A DNA stretch of 50,032 nt from an uncultured Clostridia bacterium (GCA_946536315.1 CAMNEH010000007.1:1-50032), one strand, 5' to 3'; counted from the first letter of the stretch, positions 17,839-26,648 are shown. Program-made: numbers and translations. The notes: a model not told the origin generated them from the letters alone.

Positions 17839-19125
17839 ATGAAAAAGCTTCTTTGTCTCATCATGGCCGCCGCTTTGCTGCTCTCCATGTGCTCGTTCGC
17901 GTATGCCGAAGATGTCGCCGATGTCATCGCGCAGGCGCAGAACATGACGCTTTCGGAGCTCTTCCAGAAAGCCATCGAAGAATCCAGCGGGAAAGATTTC
18001 TATGCCGTCGGCAATTCCAGCCGTGGCAAGTCCGTGCTGCCGCTCTTCATCGCCGAACTGCAGAAGATCGATCCCAACTATACGCTGAACGCCGACTGGC
18101 AGCAGCCCAAGGAAAACAAGATTTTTGATCAGCTGACCCAGGATGTCAACGGCGCGAATCACGTCATGTCCATGACGCTGATCCAGGACGGCAACCAGAT
18201 CCAGTCCAAGATGCTGGACACCGGCATCCTGCTCAACTTCGTGCCCAAGGACTGGACCGAAGCGGAGGGCGTCGCCAAGGAGAACAACGAGACCCCGCTG
18301 GCGCTGCAGACGCTGAACAAGGTTTTCATGTTCAACAACCTCGGTGACGCCGAGTATCACAACATGTGGGACTTCGTGGCTGAAGGCCAGGCCCCGCTGT
18401 TCATGGGCGTCAATTCCGAGCTGGTCGGCAAGAATTTCCTCTACATGATGACCAACGACAAGTACGCCACCATCGCGAAGGAAGCCTACGAAGCCTGGGC
18501 CGGCAAGAACGAAGAGGACGACGCCCTGATCGAGGATATGAAGCTGGACGCCGAAGAGCTCGGCCTGACCGGCGAGAATGTGCAGTATGGCCTTGCCTGG
18601 GTCTACCTGTGGTGCGAGAAGTATAACGAGCAGACCGACGACGGCCCCATCTGCAATACCCTGGTGACGACCTCCGCCGTGGACCAGACCGGCCTGCTGG
18701 TTTACTCCAAGCTGCGCTCTGTTGAAGAGACCGCTGAATCCTCTGTCAACAACATCACCGTGGCCGCCTATCAGGATGATTATGTCGGCATCGGCGGCTA
18801 TGCCTACAAGCACTACCTGATGCTCACCAAGACCAGCCCGCTGCCCTGGACCTCCTGCGCGCTGATCGCCTACATGACCACCACTCAGGAAGGCTTCGCC
18901 GCCTGGGGCAAGGACATGGGCGGCTATGCGCCTGTTCCGGCCTGCATGCAGGACCACAGCAAGGACGGTTATATCGATGGCGTCAATACCTATGACGCCA
19001 AGAATGACCGCGGCTATGACTGGTGGCTGAACGAGGGCAAGCTGGTCGTGGAAGACCCGGCCTACTGCGCTTCCGTTTCCGGCACCATGAGTGACTGGAT
19101 CGACGGCATCGTGGCCGGCAAGTAA
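17839..19125 (+). CDS. ABC transporter extracellular solute-binding protein
   Basis: The 428-residue protein has a signal peptide (LLCLIMAAALLLSMCSFAYA) and then a bacterial type-1/8 extracellular binding-protein fold, as in iron, polyamine or thiamine-type importers. The family label rests mainly on its place directly before a fused two-domain permease and an ATPase. The substrate cannot be told. Gram-positive binding proteins are normally lipoproteins, but LSMC is a poor lipobox (Met at -1), while AYA before Glu-Asp is a good signal peptidase I site, so the anchoring is unclear. The strong promoter, AAAGGGAG 8 bases upstream of the ATG and the hairpin after the gene point to high expression relative to the permease. 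Confidence 0.85.
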   Translation: MKKLLCLIMAAALLLSMCSFAYAEDVADVIAQAQNMTLSELFQKAIEESSGKDFYAVGNSSRGKSVLPLFIAELQKIDPNYTLNADWQQPKENKIFDQLTQDVNGANHVMSMTLIQDGNQIQSKMLDTGILLNFVPKDWTEAEGVAKENNETPLALQTLNKVFMFNNLGDAEYHNMWDFVAEGQAPLFMGVNSELVGKNFLYMMTNDKYATIAKEAYEAWAGKNEEDDALIEDMKLDAEELGLTGENVQYGLAWVYLWCEKYNEQTDDGPICNTLVTTSAVDQTGLLVYSKLRSVEETAESSVNNITVAAYQDDYVGIGGYAYKHYLMLTKTSPLPWTSCALIAYMTTTQEGFAAWGKDMGGYAPVPACMQDHSKDGYIDGVNTYDAKNDRGYDWWLNEGKLVVEDPAYCASVSGTMSDWIDGIVAGK

Positions 19126-19159
19126 CTGACACAGTAACTCATTTCTCATCAACGATGCG

Positions 19160-19194
19160 GGCGGCGCGTCGGCTTTCTGTCCGGCACGCCGCCT
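19160..19194 (+). other. Stem-loop between binding-protein and permease genes
   Basis: GGCGGCGCGTCGG (19160-19172) pairs with CCGGCACGCCGCC (19181-19193), 13 positions with one mismatch and one G-T pair, around an 8-base loop and followed by TTTG. Such hairpins in importer operons usually stabilise the upstream binding-protein message or cause partial termination. Here it would lower permease output relative to the binding protein (inference). Confidence 0.6.
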
Positions 19195-19224
19195 TTGAAT
19201 TGAACCACAAAAGGGAGGGGTATC

Positions 19225-21111
19225 ATGTCTGTCATTCCCGCGAAGCGGCCAGACGCCTTTCACAGAAAACTGAACAAGGTACTCACCTACCTGTCCAAGC
19301 CCCAGAACACGATCCTGCTGGTCCTCGGCATTGTGCTGACGTTTTCCACCATTTTTCCGATGGTCACCATTCTGCAGGACACGGTCAAAATTCATCCGGG
19401 CAGCATCGACACCAATACCGCCGCCCAGGATTCGCAGGTGGATGTGCTCGGCGGCACATACACGACCTACAACTGGACCAACCTGTTCACTGATACCATC
19501 ACAACGCGCGTCGGCCGCGAGCGCATCACCCGCTCGGTCGCGTCCATCTATCTCTGGACGCCGCTGCTGAACTCCGTGCTGATCAGTATATTCGCCTGCT
19601 TTGGCGCCATCCTGTACGGCGGAATATTCGCCTATCTGGTCACCCGGACCAATCTGAAATTCAAAAAATACCTGAGCTCCATCTTCATTTTCCCCTATAT
19701 CATGCCCCAGTGGACCCTCGCCGTCATGTGGCAGAACCTGTTCAACAGCGCTGCGATCACGGGCGGCAACGACGGTCTCTTCGTCGCGCTGTTCAATGTA
19801 GCCATGCCCAAGTGGTGGTGTGAGGGACTGTTTCCCGTTTCAGTCGTCCTGGCGCTGCACTACGCGCCGTTTGCCTACATCCTGATCGGCGGCATCTTCC
19901 GCAATATGGACGCAAACCTCGAAGAAGCCGCCACGATCCTGAACACGCCGCGCTGGAAGACGTTCCTGCGCGTCACCCTGCCGCTGGTCAAGCCCGCGAT
20001 TCTGAGCACCGTGCTGCTGGTTTTCTCCAGCGCGATGGGTTCCTATCCGATTCCCCATTACCTGAAGCTGGCGACGCTGTCTACACAGTACGTCGGGATG
20101 AGCTCGAACCGCGCCGGACAGGCGAGCATCCTGGCCGTCATCATGATGCTGTTCGGGTTCCTGATCCTGATCGTCAATCAGCGCACCACCTCCGGTCGGA
20201 AGAACTTTACCACTGTGACCGGCAAGTCCGGCCAGACCAGCGTCGTCAATCTCGGCGCCGCGAAGTATCCGCTCAGCATTTTGTTCATCCTGTTCACGCT
20301 GTTCACCGGTATCCTGCCGATCATTCTCTTCGCCATCGAAACGTTCCTGCCAAATCCGGGCGACTACTCGTTCATCAGCCACGGGATCGCCGGACACATG
20401 ACCACCAAGTGGTGGCTGACCTCAGAAAACGTGACCGAAAGCGGCATGTACGGCCAGAAGGGCATTCTGTATAACACCGAAATCTGGAACGCCTTTGGCG
20501 GTACCCTGATCGTCGCCGTACTGTGCGCGCTGTGCGCCGGCACCATCGGCACCCTGATCGGTTACTGCGTCAGTAAAAACCGCCGCAGCAAATGGGCCAG
20601 CTATGTGAATAACATGGCCTTCCTGCCCTACCTGATGCCTTCGCTCGCCGTCGGCGTCGCGTTCTTCATTTTCGGTTCCAACCTGGGCATCTATAATACG
20701 TTCCTGCTGCTGGTGCTCGCCGGTACAGTCAAATACATCCCCTTCGCGAGCCGGAGCGCCCTGAATTCGATGATGCAGCTGTCCGGCGAAATCGAAGAAG
20801 CGGCGATCATTCAGGACATCCCCTGGTGGAAACGTATGACGCGAATCATCATCCCGATTCAAAAAACGTCCATCATCAGCGGATTCCTGCTCCCCTTCAT
20901 GACCTGTCTGAGAGAGCTGACGCTGTTCATGCTGCTCTGCGGTCAGGGCCGCATCATCACGACCATGCTGGGCTACTTCGACGAGATGGGCCTGTACGCG
21001 TTCTCCAGCGGCATCAACCTGATCCTGATCGTGGTCATTCTCGTCTTCAACACCCTTGTCAACAAGCTGACCGGCGCGAGCATTGACTCCGGCATCGGCG
21101 GCGGCAAATAA
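19225..21111 (+). CDS. ABC transporter permease, two fused domains (FbpB-like)
   Basis: This 628-residue protein carries two binding-protein-dependent permease domains in one chain with about twelve membrane helices. Each has an EAA loop that contacts the ATPase: EEAATILNTPRWKTFLRVTLP in the first half and EEAAIIQDIPWWKRMTRIII in the second; in both the usual Gly after EAAxxx is replaced (N or D). This double-permease layout is known from ferric iron (FbpB) and related importers. A hydrophilic segment near residues 55-90 (NTAAQDSQVDVLGGTYTTYN) forms an extracellular insertion. AAAGGGAGGGG precedes the ATG. The same operon has the binding protein and ATPase, so the importer is complete. Iron is only one possible substrate. 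Confidence 0.9.
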   Translation: MSVIPAKRPDAFHRKLNKVLTYLSKPQNTILLVLGIVLTFSTIFPMVTILQDTVKIHPGSIDTNTAAQDSQVDVLGGTYTTYNWTNLFTDTITTRVGRERITRSVASIYLWTPLLNSVLISIFACFGAILYGGIFAYLVTRTNLKFKKYLSSIFIFPYIMPQWTLAVMWQNLFNSAAITGGNDGLFVALFNVAMPKWWCEGLFPVSVVLALHYAPFAYILIGGIFRNMDANLEEAATILNTPRWKTFLRVTLPLVKPAILSTVLLVFSSAMGSYPIPHYLKLATLSTQYVGMSSNRAGQASILAVIMMLFGFLILIVNQRTTSGRKNFTTVTGKSGQTSVVNLGAAKYPLSILFILFTLFTGILPIILFAIETFLPNPGDYSFISHGIAGHMTTKWWLTSENVTESGMYGQKGILYNTEIWNAFGGTLIVAVLCALCAGTIGTLIGYCVSKNRRSKWASYVNNMAFLPYLMPSLAVGVAFFIFGSNLGIYNTFLLLVLAGTVKYIPFASRSALNSMMQLSGEIEEAAIIQDIPWWKRMTRIIIPIQKTSIISGFLLPFMTCLRELTLFMLLCGQGRIITTMLGYFDEMGLYAFSSGINLILIVVILVFNTLVNKLTGASIDSGIGGGK

Positions 21112-21135
21112 CTGACGAATGAGAGGATCAACCAT

Positions 21136-22482
21136 ATGGCAACGATTGAATTAAAAAACGTGACCAAGCGCTGGGGCGGATATTACGCCGTCGAGCACCT
21201 GGATCTGATGATTGAAGACAACGCGTTCGTCACGCTGCTCGGCCCTTCCGGCTGTGGCAAAACCACGACCCTGCGCATGATCGCCGGGCTGGAGACGCCG
21301 ACAGAAGGCCGCATCACGATCGATGACGTGGTCGTGTTTGACAGCGAGCAGGGCATCAACATTCCGCCCAATAAACGCCGTGTCGGCTTTCTGTTTCAGA
21401 ATTATGCGCTCTGGCCCAATATGACCGTCTTTCAGAACATTGCCTTCGGTCTGTCCAATATTAATGAGCCTGGCGTATCTGTCAATCAAGAGGGGGAAGT
21501 GATCCGCAACCCGAAAGCGGGCGGCGCCCCGAGAAAGCTGACCAAGGAAGAAATCCAGCGCGCGGTCAATCGCGTCAGCGCCATCGTCAAGATCGGCCAG
21601 TTCATGGACCGGTATCCGAGCGAGCTGTCCGGCGGACAGCAGCAGCGCGTCGCCATTGCGCGCACGCTGGCGCCGAGCCCGCGCGTGCTGTTCATGGACG
21701 AGCCGCTCTCCAACCTGGACGCCAAGCTGCGTCTGGAGATGCGTTCTGAGCTTCAGCGCCTGCACTTTTCGACCGGCTCGACCTTCGTATATGTGACGCA
21801 CGACCAGATGGAAGCCATGACGCTGGCCACCAGGATCTGTCTGATCGACAACGGCCGCCTGCAGCAGTACGCGGATCCGCTGACCGTATATAATGAGCCC
21901 AATAACCTGTTCGTCGGTGATTTTGTCGGCAATCCCTCCATCAACTTTATCGAGGCCAGCGGCAAAGAGACGCCAAACGGGCTGAACCTCCGGTTCTTTG
22001 AGGATCAGCAAGGCGTATTTACCCCGAATGGGCAAGTTTCCGTCGCGAAGTGGTATCAGGATGACGCCAAAAAGGAGGAGGAAGCCGAAAAGCAGGCCGA
22101 AGCGGCGCGGCGGCTCCCCGGCTATGTCGAAAAAACCAATAAGGACGTTCCCTTTCCCTATCACATTGCGCGTGTCGAAGAGCCCGAGGTCGAGAATTGG
22201 CCCACGGCTACCCGGGATGATTATGTGCTGGGCATCCGTCCCGAGTTCATCAGCATCGACCCCAACGGCAGTATCGAAGGCGAAGTCTTCAGCGCCATGC
22301 CGACCGGCATGGAGACCACGCTGAAAATCCGCGTCGGCGCTTATCTGCTCACCTCCGTCGTATTTGGCGGCACTGTCTATAAGATCGGCCAGAAAGTGCG
22401 CCTGAGCTTCAACGGCGACAACATCATGCTGTTCGCCCGCGGCAACGGGAAGCGGATAGCCAACGGCCGCTTCTCTGTATAA
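21136..22482 (+). CDS. ABC transporter ATP-binding protein with insertions
   Basis: The 448-residue ATPase has Walker A GPSGCGKTTT near residue 37, Q-loop FLFQNYALWPN, signature LSGGQQQRVAIART near 165, Walker B VLFMDEPLSNLD and the His switch YVTHDQ. The segment between Q-loop and signature is about 30 residues longer than in PotA/FbpC/MalK relatives: an insert near 97-135 carries EPGVSVNQEGEVIRN and AGGAPRKL. The C-terminal TOBE region also has an insertion (about 295-350) with a charged helix KKEEEAEKQAEAARR. All catalytic motifs look intact. The gene lies 24 bases behind the permease gene. Confidence 0.93.
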   Translation: MATIELKNVTKRWGGYYAVEHLDLMIEDNAFVTLLGPSGCGKTTTLRMIAGLETPTEGRITIDDVVVFDSEQGINIPPNKRRVGFLFQNYALWPNMTVFQNIAFGLSNINEPGVSVNQEGEVIRNPKAGGAPRKLTKEEIQRAVNRVSAIVKIGQFMDRYPSELSGGQQQRVAIARTLAPSPRVLFMDEPLSNLDAKLRLEMRSELQRLHFSTGSTFVYVTHDQMEAMTLATRICLIDNGRLQQYADPLTVYNEPNNLFVGDFVGNPSINFIEASGKETPNGLNLRFFEDQQGVFTPNGQVSVAKWYQDDAKKEEEAEKQAEAARRLPGYVEKTNKDVPFPYHIARVEEPEVENWPTATRDDYVLGIRPEFISIDPNGSIEGEVFSAMPTGMETTLKIRVGAYLLTSVVFGGTVYKIGQKVRLSFNGDNIMLFARGNGKRIANGRFSV

Positions 22483-22497
22483 CCGTTCTCTGATTTG

Positions 22498-22532
22498 TCA
22501 CAGAACCGTCTCCACAGGAGACGGTTCTGTGA
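22498..22532. other. Perfect 16-bp hairpin before two small membrane genes
   Basis: Bases 22498-22513 and 22517-22532 are perfect reverse complements around the 3-base loop ACA. There is no T-run on either side. It starts 16 bases after the ATPase stop and ends about 7 bases before the ribosome site GAAGGAG of the next gene. It may be a processing or partial termination element separating importer from the downstream pair. Confidence 0.6.
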
Positions 22533-22551
22533 ATATGTGAAGGAGCTTTCC

Positions 22552-23043
22552 ATGACGCCATTGTATGCTGCGGATGAAGCCCGGCGCCTGAAGCGCCGGA
22601 TGTACGGTTTTGCCGTGCCCGCCATCGTGCTCGGCGCGTTGGGGCTGGCCGTATGTGTTTCCCTGTGCGCGCAGGTCCGGCATGACAATATCATGCGCCG
22701 TTACGCCGCGGTCACTCTGGTCAGCACACTGACCGGTTGGGCCGTCATGGGGATGATGCTGATCGGCTATCAGTCCGCCCGGGCCGCGCTCAGGCATTAC
22801 ACCTGGCTGCAGCAGGAGCCGCCGGTCCGCATGACCGGCGTATTGTCCGTTCAGGGCGGCCTGTTTCATATTCCGGGAAGCATCGTGGTGCAGAAAGTCT
22901 CATTCTCTTCCGGGCAGCAGGCTCCGCGCCTGCTCAATGTCAGGGCAGACCGGCGCAGGCTGCTGCCCGGCCGGCCAACGCCGGTCAGCATAGAATGCCG
23001 CAGGAATTTCATCACTTCCTTTGAGGTGATCCCGCATGCTTAA
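22552..23043 (+). CDS. Small membrane protein, unknown function
   Basis: A 163-residue protein with two hydrophobic helices (FAVPAIVLGALGLAVCVSLC and LVSTLTGWAVMGMMLIGYQS), about 45 residues in. The C-terminal 75 residues are a soluble beta-rich piece (GVLSVQGGLFHIPGSIVVQK) with no motif I recognise. GAAGGAG is 5 bases upstream of the ATG. It overlaps the next gene by 8 bases, so the two are coupled and likely work together. The pair follows the ABC operon, but a hairpin lies between, so it may or may not be functionally tied to the importer. Confidence 0.7.
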   Translation: MTPLYAADEARRLKRRMYGFAVPAIVLGALGLAVCVSLCAQVRHDNIMRRYAAVTLVSTLTGWAVMGMMLIGYQSARAALRHYTWLQQEPPVRMTGVLSVQGGLFHIPGSIVVQKVSFSSGQQAPRLLNVRADRRRLLPGRPTPVSIECRRNFITSFEVIPHA

Positions 23044-23599
23044 ACACCGCCTGTCCCGCCTGATCCCCCTGATGCTCATCTTCATGATCCTCAACCTGCT
23101 GTTGTGGGGATTCATTTTTACCCGGATCACCGATACGCGGCGCGAGGAAAAAATCGTCGTCTTTGTCGACGCTGAAGCTCCGGAAGCGGGAAAGCTCGCC
23201 AACATCTTGGAGGATATGGCGCTGAGCCCGCTCAGAATGGTTCAGGTCCGGCCGTTCAGCTATGCCATGCTGAACAGCGGTACGCTGACGCAGGCGGACC
23301 TTCTGATCCTCCCGGCGTCAGATATGTCCACCTACCTGGACTGGTACGCCCCCTGCCCTGATGAGTATCCAGATGATCCTGATCGATGGACATATGAAGG
23401 CGTCCCCTACGGCGTGCCGCTGGACGGCCTCCCGGACGGCGGCAGCGCGCTGGCAGAATACATTCAGTTCGTCCCCGGGGAGCGCTATTACCTGGTTTTC
23501 GGGCGGCAATCGCTGCACCTGCGGGGCAACGAAGGCGCTGTGGACCACTGGGCCATCGTGTATGCCAATGCCCTGCTGAATGGCCTTCAGCAAAGATAA
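23036..23599 (+). CDS. Single-pass membrane protein, unknown function
   Basis: The 187-residue protein has one N-terminal membrane helix (LIPLMLIFMILNLLLWGFIF) and an external domain. The sequence VVFVDAEAPEAGKLANILED followed by MVQVRPFSYAML and ADLLILPASDMSTYLDWY resembles the first half of a periplasmic binding-protein fold: a beta strand, helix, then a second strand ending at an aspartate. It is too short to be a full binding protein. It overlaps the preceding gene by 8 bases. The gene ends before the terminator at 23657-23692. Function is unknown. Confidence 0.72.
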   Translation: MLKHRLSRLIPLMLIFMILNLLLWGFIFTRITDTRREEKIVVFVDAEAPEAGKLANILEDMALSPLRMVQVRPFSYAMLNSGTLTQADLLILPASDMSTYLDWYAPCPDEYPDDPDRWTYEGVPYGVPLDGLPDGGSALAEYIQFVPGERYYLVFGRQSLHLRGNEGAVDHWAIVYANALLNGLQQR

Positions 23600-23656
23600 A
23601 ATGAAGAGACGGCCTGATCCGCCGCCAAATCCATCAGCGTATCCTGGGGAAAGTGT

Positions 23657-23692
23657 CAGGGCCTGCCGCATACTCGCGGCAGGCCCTGTTTT
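23657..23692 (+). terminator. Strong intrinsic terminator
   Basis: CAGGGCCTGCCGC (23657-23669) pairs perfectly with GCGGCAGGCCCTG (23676-23688) around a 6-base loop and is followed by TTTTC. It ends the run from 17839 to 23599. The stop codon of the convergent gene on the minus strand (23695-23697) is only 2 bases further. Confidence 0.85.
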
Positions 23693-23694
23693 CA

Positions 23695-26616
23695 TCACGA
23701 TTCGTCCGGATAATCGCCTTCAAAGATATACAGCTGTGTCGCTTTGTCGGCAATGCCGGTCACCTTGAGGCCGTGATCCTGCTGATAGGCCAGCACGGCG
23801 TTGTGCGTATTCACACCGTAATTGCCGGTCACATTGATCTTATAGTAGCCCAGCTTCTTCAGCTGCGCCTGGAGCCGCTCCACAGGGGCGCCGCTGTCGC
23901 CCATTTTCAGCACGATGTAGCCGGACGGCGGATCGGTGACGGTCACGTAATCCGGCGGGCTGGTTTTCGCGATATTGGGCGTGGACGTGCTTCGCGGTGT
24001 CGCCGTCGGGCGCGGCGTGCGCGTCGGCGCAGCCGTAGGCTCTGCCTGATAGATCCGGCGCTGGACAGAGGACCCGGCAATGCCGTCCTGCTTCAGGCCA
24101 TAATCCTTCTGGAAGGCCATCACCGCCTGATAGGTGGTGACGCCATAGCGCCCGTCAGAATTGCCTTTGTAGTAGCCGAGCTTCCTGAGCGCGGTCTGCA
24201 GCGCCTTGACAGGATCGCCCCGCGTGCCCATCGACAGCGTCGGGAACTGCCCGTTCGGCGCCGCCGTCACGGTCTGGTAGGACGGCGGATTGGTCAGCCT
24301 CGGTGTAGCGGTCACGCGGGGAGTGTTGGTGCGTCTGGGCGTCGCCGTCACGCGTGGCGTGGCCGTTCTGCGCGGCGTCGCCGTGACCCGCGGCGTGGCC
24401 GTTCTGCGCGGCGTCGCCGTGACCCGCGGTGTGGCCGTTCTGCGCGGCGTCGCCGTGACCCGTGGCGTGGCCGTCCTGCGCGGTGTCGCCGTCACCCGTG
24501 GCGTAGCCGTCCTGCGCGGTGTCACCGTCACTCGCGGCGTGACCGTCACCCGCGGACTGGGCGTCGGCGTGCGGTTGTAGTCACCGCCAAACAGCATCCG
24601 CTGCATTTGGGTGCTGGCCACGCCATTTTGCTTCAGGCCGTTATTGGCCTGGAAATGCATGACCGCCTGGTAGGTGGCGCTGCCGTATTCGCCGTCAGCA
24701 GTCCCCTTGAAATATCCGCCTTTTTTGAGCGCCGTCTGCAGCGCCTTCACCGGCGCGCCGCTGTCGCCCATTTTCAGGGAGACATAGGTCGAGCCGACCG
24801 GCGGATTGGTCACCGTACGGTATCTGGGCGGGTTGGTGACGGTTTTCGGCGTCGGCGAGGCCGTCGGCTTGAGGCCGAAGAGCCGCTTGTTCGTCTCGTC
24901 ATTCGCGACGCCCGTCTGCTTCAGGCCATTGGCCTTCTGGAAAGCAATGACCGCGTCATAGGTCGACTTGCCGAACTGACCGTCCGCCTTGCCGGTGAAA
25001 TATTTCGCTTTTTTCAGCGCGTTCTGCAGCTGGGTGACGGGCGCGCCGCTGTCGCCCATGCGCAGCGTGATATAGCTGGAGCCGACCGGCGGATTGGTGA
25101 CCGTGCGGTATACGGGCGGATTGGTGCCGGACCCGGGCATGGGCGAGGGCGTCGCGGTGGGCCTCACGCCGTAAAGCAGATTCAGCGTCGCCAGACCGGC
25201 GACGCCATCCACCTTGACGCCATTTGCCAATTGAAAGGCGCGCACTGCCTCATAGGTGCTGACGCCAAATTGGCCGTCCACCGTGCCGGTATAGTATTTG
25301 GCCCGTTTCAGCGCGGTCTGCATCTGCCTGACCGGCGTGCCGCTGTCCCCCATGCGCAGTGTCGCGTATCCGGAGGGCGCCGCGGTGACGGTTTTCCAGC
25401 TCGGCGGGTTCGTGGCTTTGGACGTCGCGGGCGTCGAACCGCCCGACCGCGGCGTGACCACTGCGACGACGCTTGCCTTCGAGGCGTCATAGCGTTTAGG
25501 AGTCCCCGTAAAGAGCAGCGTCAACGTTCGGCCGCCGGCGACACCGTCCGCCGACAGGCCGTTCTGGGACTGGAACTCCTTGACCGCCACGGTGGTGTTC
25601 GCGCCGAAATCGCCGTCCACGGTCCCGTTGAAGTAGCCCAGTGCCTTCAGCTTGCGCTGCAGGGTCTTGACCGCTTCGGTGTCCTGAGCGCCTTCCTTCA
25701 GGCTGATGCCGATGATGCCGGAGGAGGTCGCGGCCTTTCTGGCGTTCTGACCGTACATGGCCGTCAGGGTTTCGGCCCCCGCGATGCCGTCCGCGGTGTC
25801 CAGATTGCGGCTCTGGAAGGCAATGACCGCCTGCTCGGTGATCTCGTCATACTTGCCCGTCGGCTTTCCGTTCAGATACCCGAGGGATAACAGACGGCGC
25901 TGCATGGTCAGTGTCGCATCGTTATTGGAGCCGCGCTGCAGAATGATGTTTTTGCCGATGCGCGGCGTCGCCGTCGGCCTCGGGGTCGGCGTCGCCGTCG
26001 GACGCGCTGTCATTTTGGCCGTATTCAATGTTTCGAGGGTCTTATCGCCGGCGACGCCATCGGCCGTCAGGCCATAGGCGCGCTGGAAATTGGTCACGGC
26101 CGTCTTGGTGGCCGCGCCGTAATCGCCGTCAATATTGCCGGAATAGAAGCCCAGCGCCTTCAGCTTCCGCTGCAGCTCGCGGACGCCTTCGTTTTTCTTG
26201 AGGCCGAAGCGCAGCACGCTGCTGGTCGGGGTCGGGGTCGCGGTCGGCCGGGGCGTGTTGGTCTGCGGAATCGGCGTCTGGTTCGGCTGTGTCGGCAGGA
26301 CCACGGTCGTGCCGGCCTGCGTCTGGCCATCCTGTGTTCCGGTCTGCGCCTGCGGCGCTGCTGTCATCCCCGCGGCACCGGGCAGCATCACGATCGTGGT
26401 GGTAGCCGGCTCGGCGGTAATCAGCAGCGGTGTGGCCGTGGGCGCCTGAGTGACCGTAGGCATCAGGGAATATTCCGGATACGGGACGTTGTTCCCATAG
26501 CTCGACTCATTGCCGCTCTGGATGATATCCGGCTCCACATAACAGCCGCTGAGCACGATCGCAATCACCAGCAGCAGGGCTGTCAGCGAAATGGTCTGCC
26601 TGTTCACGCGTTTCAT
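23695..26616 (-). CDS. Lipoprotein with eight peptidoglycan-binding repeats
   Basis: The 973-residue protein has a lipoprotein signal with lipobox LSGC (Cys25), then a Gln/Thr/Pro-rich spacer and eight PG_binding_1 domains, each about 60 residues with the pattern VxxLQxxLKxLGYYxGxxDGxYGxxTxxAVxxFQxxxGLxxDGVA. Between the sixth and seventh lies a long Arg/Thr/Pro linker made of RRTATPRVTATP units, encoded by a tandem DNA repeat. No catalytic domain is present, so it is probably a wall-binding structural or adaptor protein. I used the ATG at 26616; a TTG at 26625 has better spacing from GGAAGG (5 versus 14 bases) and would add three residues. It lies 32 bases downstream of the HAD phosphatase gene. 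Confidence 0.88.
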   Translation of the reverse strand: MKRVNRQTISLTALLLVIAIVLSGCYVEPDIIQSGNESSYGNNVPYPEYSLMPTVTQAPTATPLLITAEPATTTIVMLPGAAGMTAAPQAQTGTQDGQTQAGTTVVLPTQPNQTPIPQTNTPRPTATPTPTSSVLRFGLKKNEGVRELQRKLKALGFYSGNIDGDYGAATKTAVTNFQRAYGLTADGVAGDKTLETLNTAKMTARPTATPTPRPTATPRIGKNIILQRGSNNDATLTMQRRLLSLGYLNGKPTGKYDEITEQAVIAFQSRNLDTADGIAGAETLTAMYGQNARKAATSSGIIGISLKEGAQDTEAVKTLQRKLKALGYFNGTVDGDFGANTTVAVKEFQSQNGLSADGVAGGRTLTLLFTGTPKRYDASKASVVAVVTPRSGGSTPATSKATNPPSWKTVTAAPSGYATLRMGDSGTPVRQMQTALKRAKYYTGTVDGQFGVSTYEAVRAFQLANGVKVDGVAGLATLNLLYGVRPTATPSPMPGSGTNPPVYRTVTNPPVGSSYITLRMGDSGAPVTQLQNALKKAKYFTGKADGQFGKSTYDAVIAFQKANGLKQTGVANDETNKRLFGLKPTASPTPKTVTNPPRYRTVTNPPVGSTYVSLKMGDSGAPVKALQTALKKGGYFKGTADGEYGSATYQAVMHFQANNGLKQNGVASTQMQRMLFGGDYNRTPTPSPRVTVTPRVTVTPRRTATPRVTATPRRTATPRVTATPRRTATPRVTATPRRTATPRVTATPRRTATPRVTATPRRTNTPRVTATPRLTNPPSYQTVTAAPNGQFPTLSMGTRGDPVKALQTALRKLGYYKGNSDGRYGVTTYQAVMAFQKDYGLKQDGIAGSSVQRRIYQAEPTAAPTRTPRPTATPRSTSTPNIAKTSPPDYVTVTDPPSGYIVLKMGDSGAPVERLQAQLKKLGYYKINVTGNYGVNTHNAVLAYQQDHGLKVTGIADKATQLYIFEGDYPDES
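24351..24530 (-). repeat. Five in-frame 36-bp tandem repeats
   Basis: Five near-perfect 36-bp copies run from 24351, 24387, 24423, 24459 and 24495, with degenerate copies on both sides to about 24303-24566. Each copy encodes 12 residues, RRTATPRVTATP, on the minus strand. Copies 1-3 are almost identical and copies 4-5 share other changes, which fits recent slippage expansion. The length is a multiple of three, so loss or gain would not break the frame. Confidence 0.9.
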
Positions 26617-26648
26617 GGGTAGCAATCCGTCCTTCCTGAAACAAGAAT

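Noticed and set aside
17800-19395. 531-codon antisense frame over the solute-binding protein
   Set aside because: It overlaps the strong sense promoter region and has no signal or domain.
24303-24566. Regular 36-bp repeats as a CRISPR array
   Set aside because: The copies are directly adjacent without unique spacers, are in frame inside a coding gene and no cas genes are present.
23653-25890. 745-codon open frame on the plus strand opposite the eight-repeat lipoprotein
   Set aside because: It is a shadow of a GC-rich repetitive gene: composition is Arg/Gly/Val-rich, no domain is seen, and no ribosome site supports it. The minus strand has eight recognisable domains.
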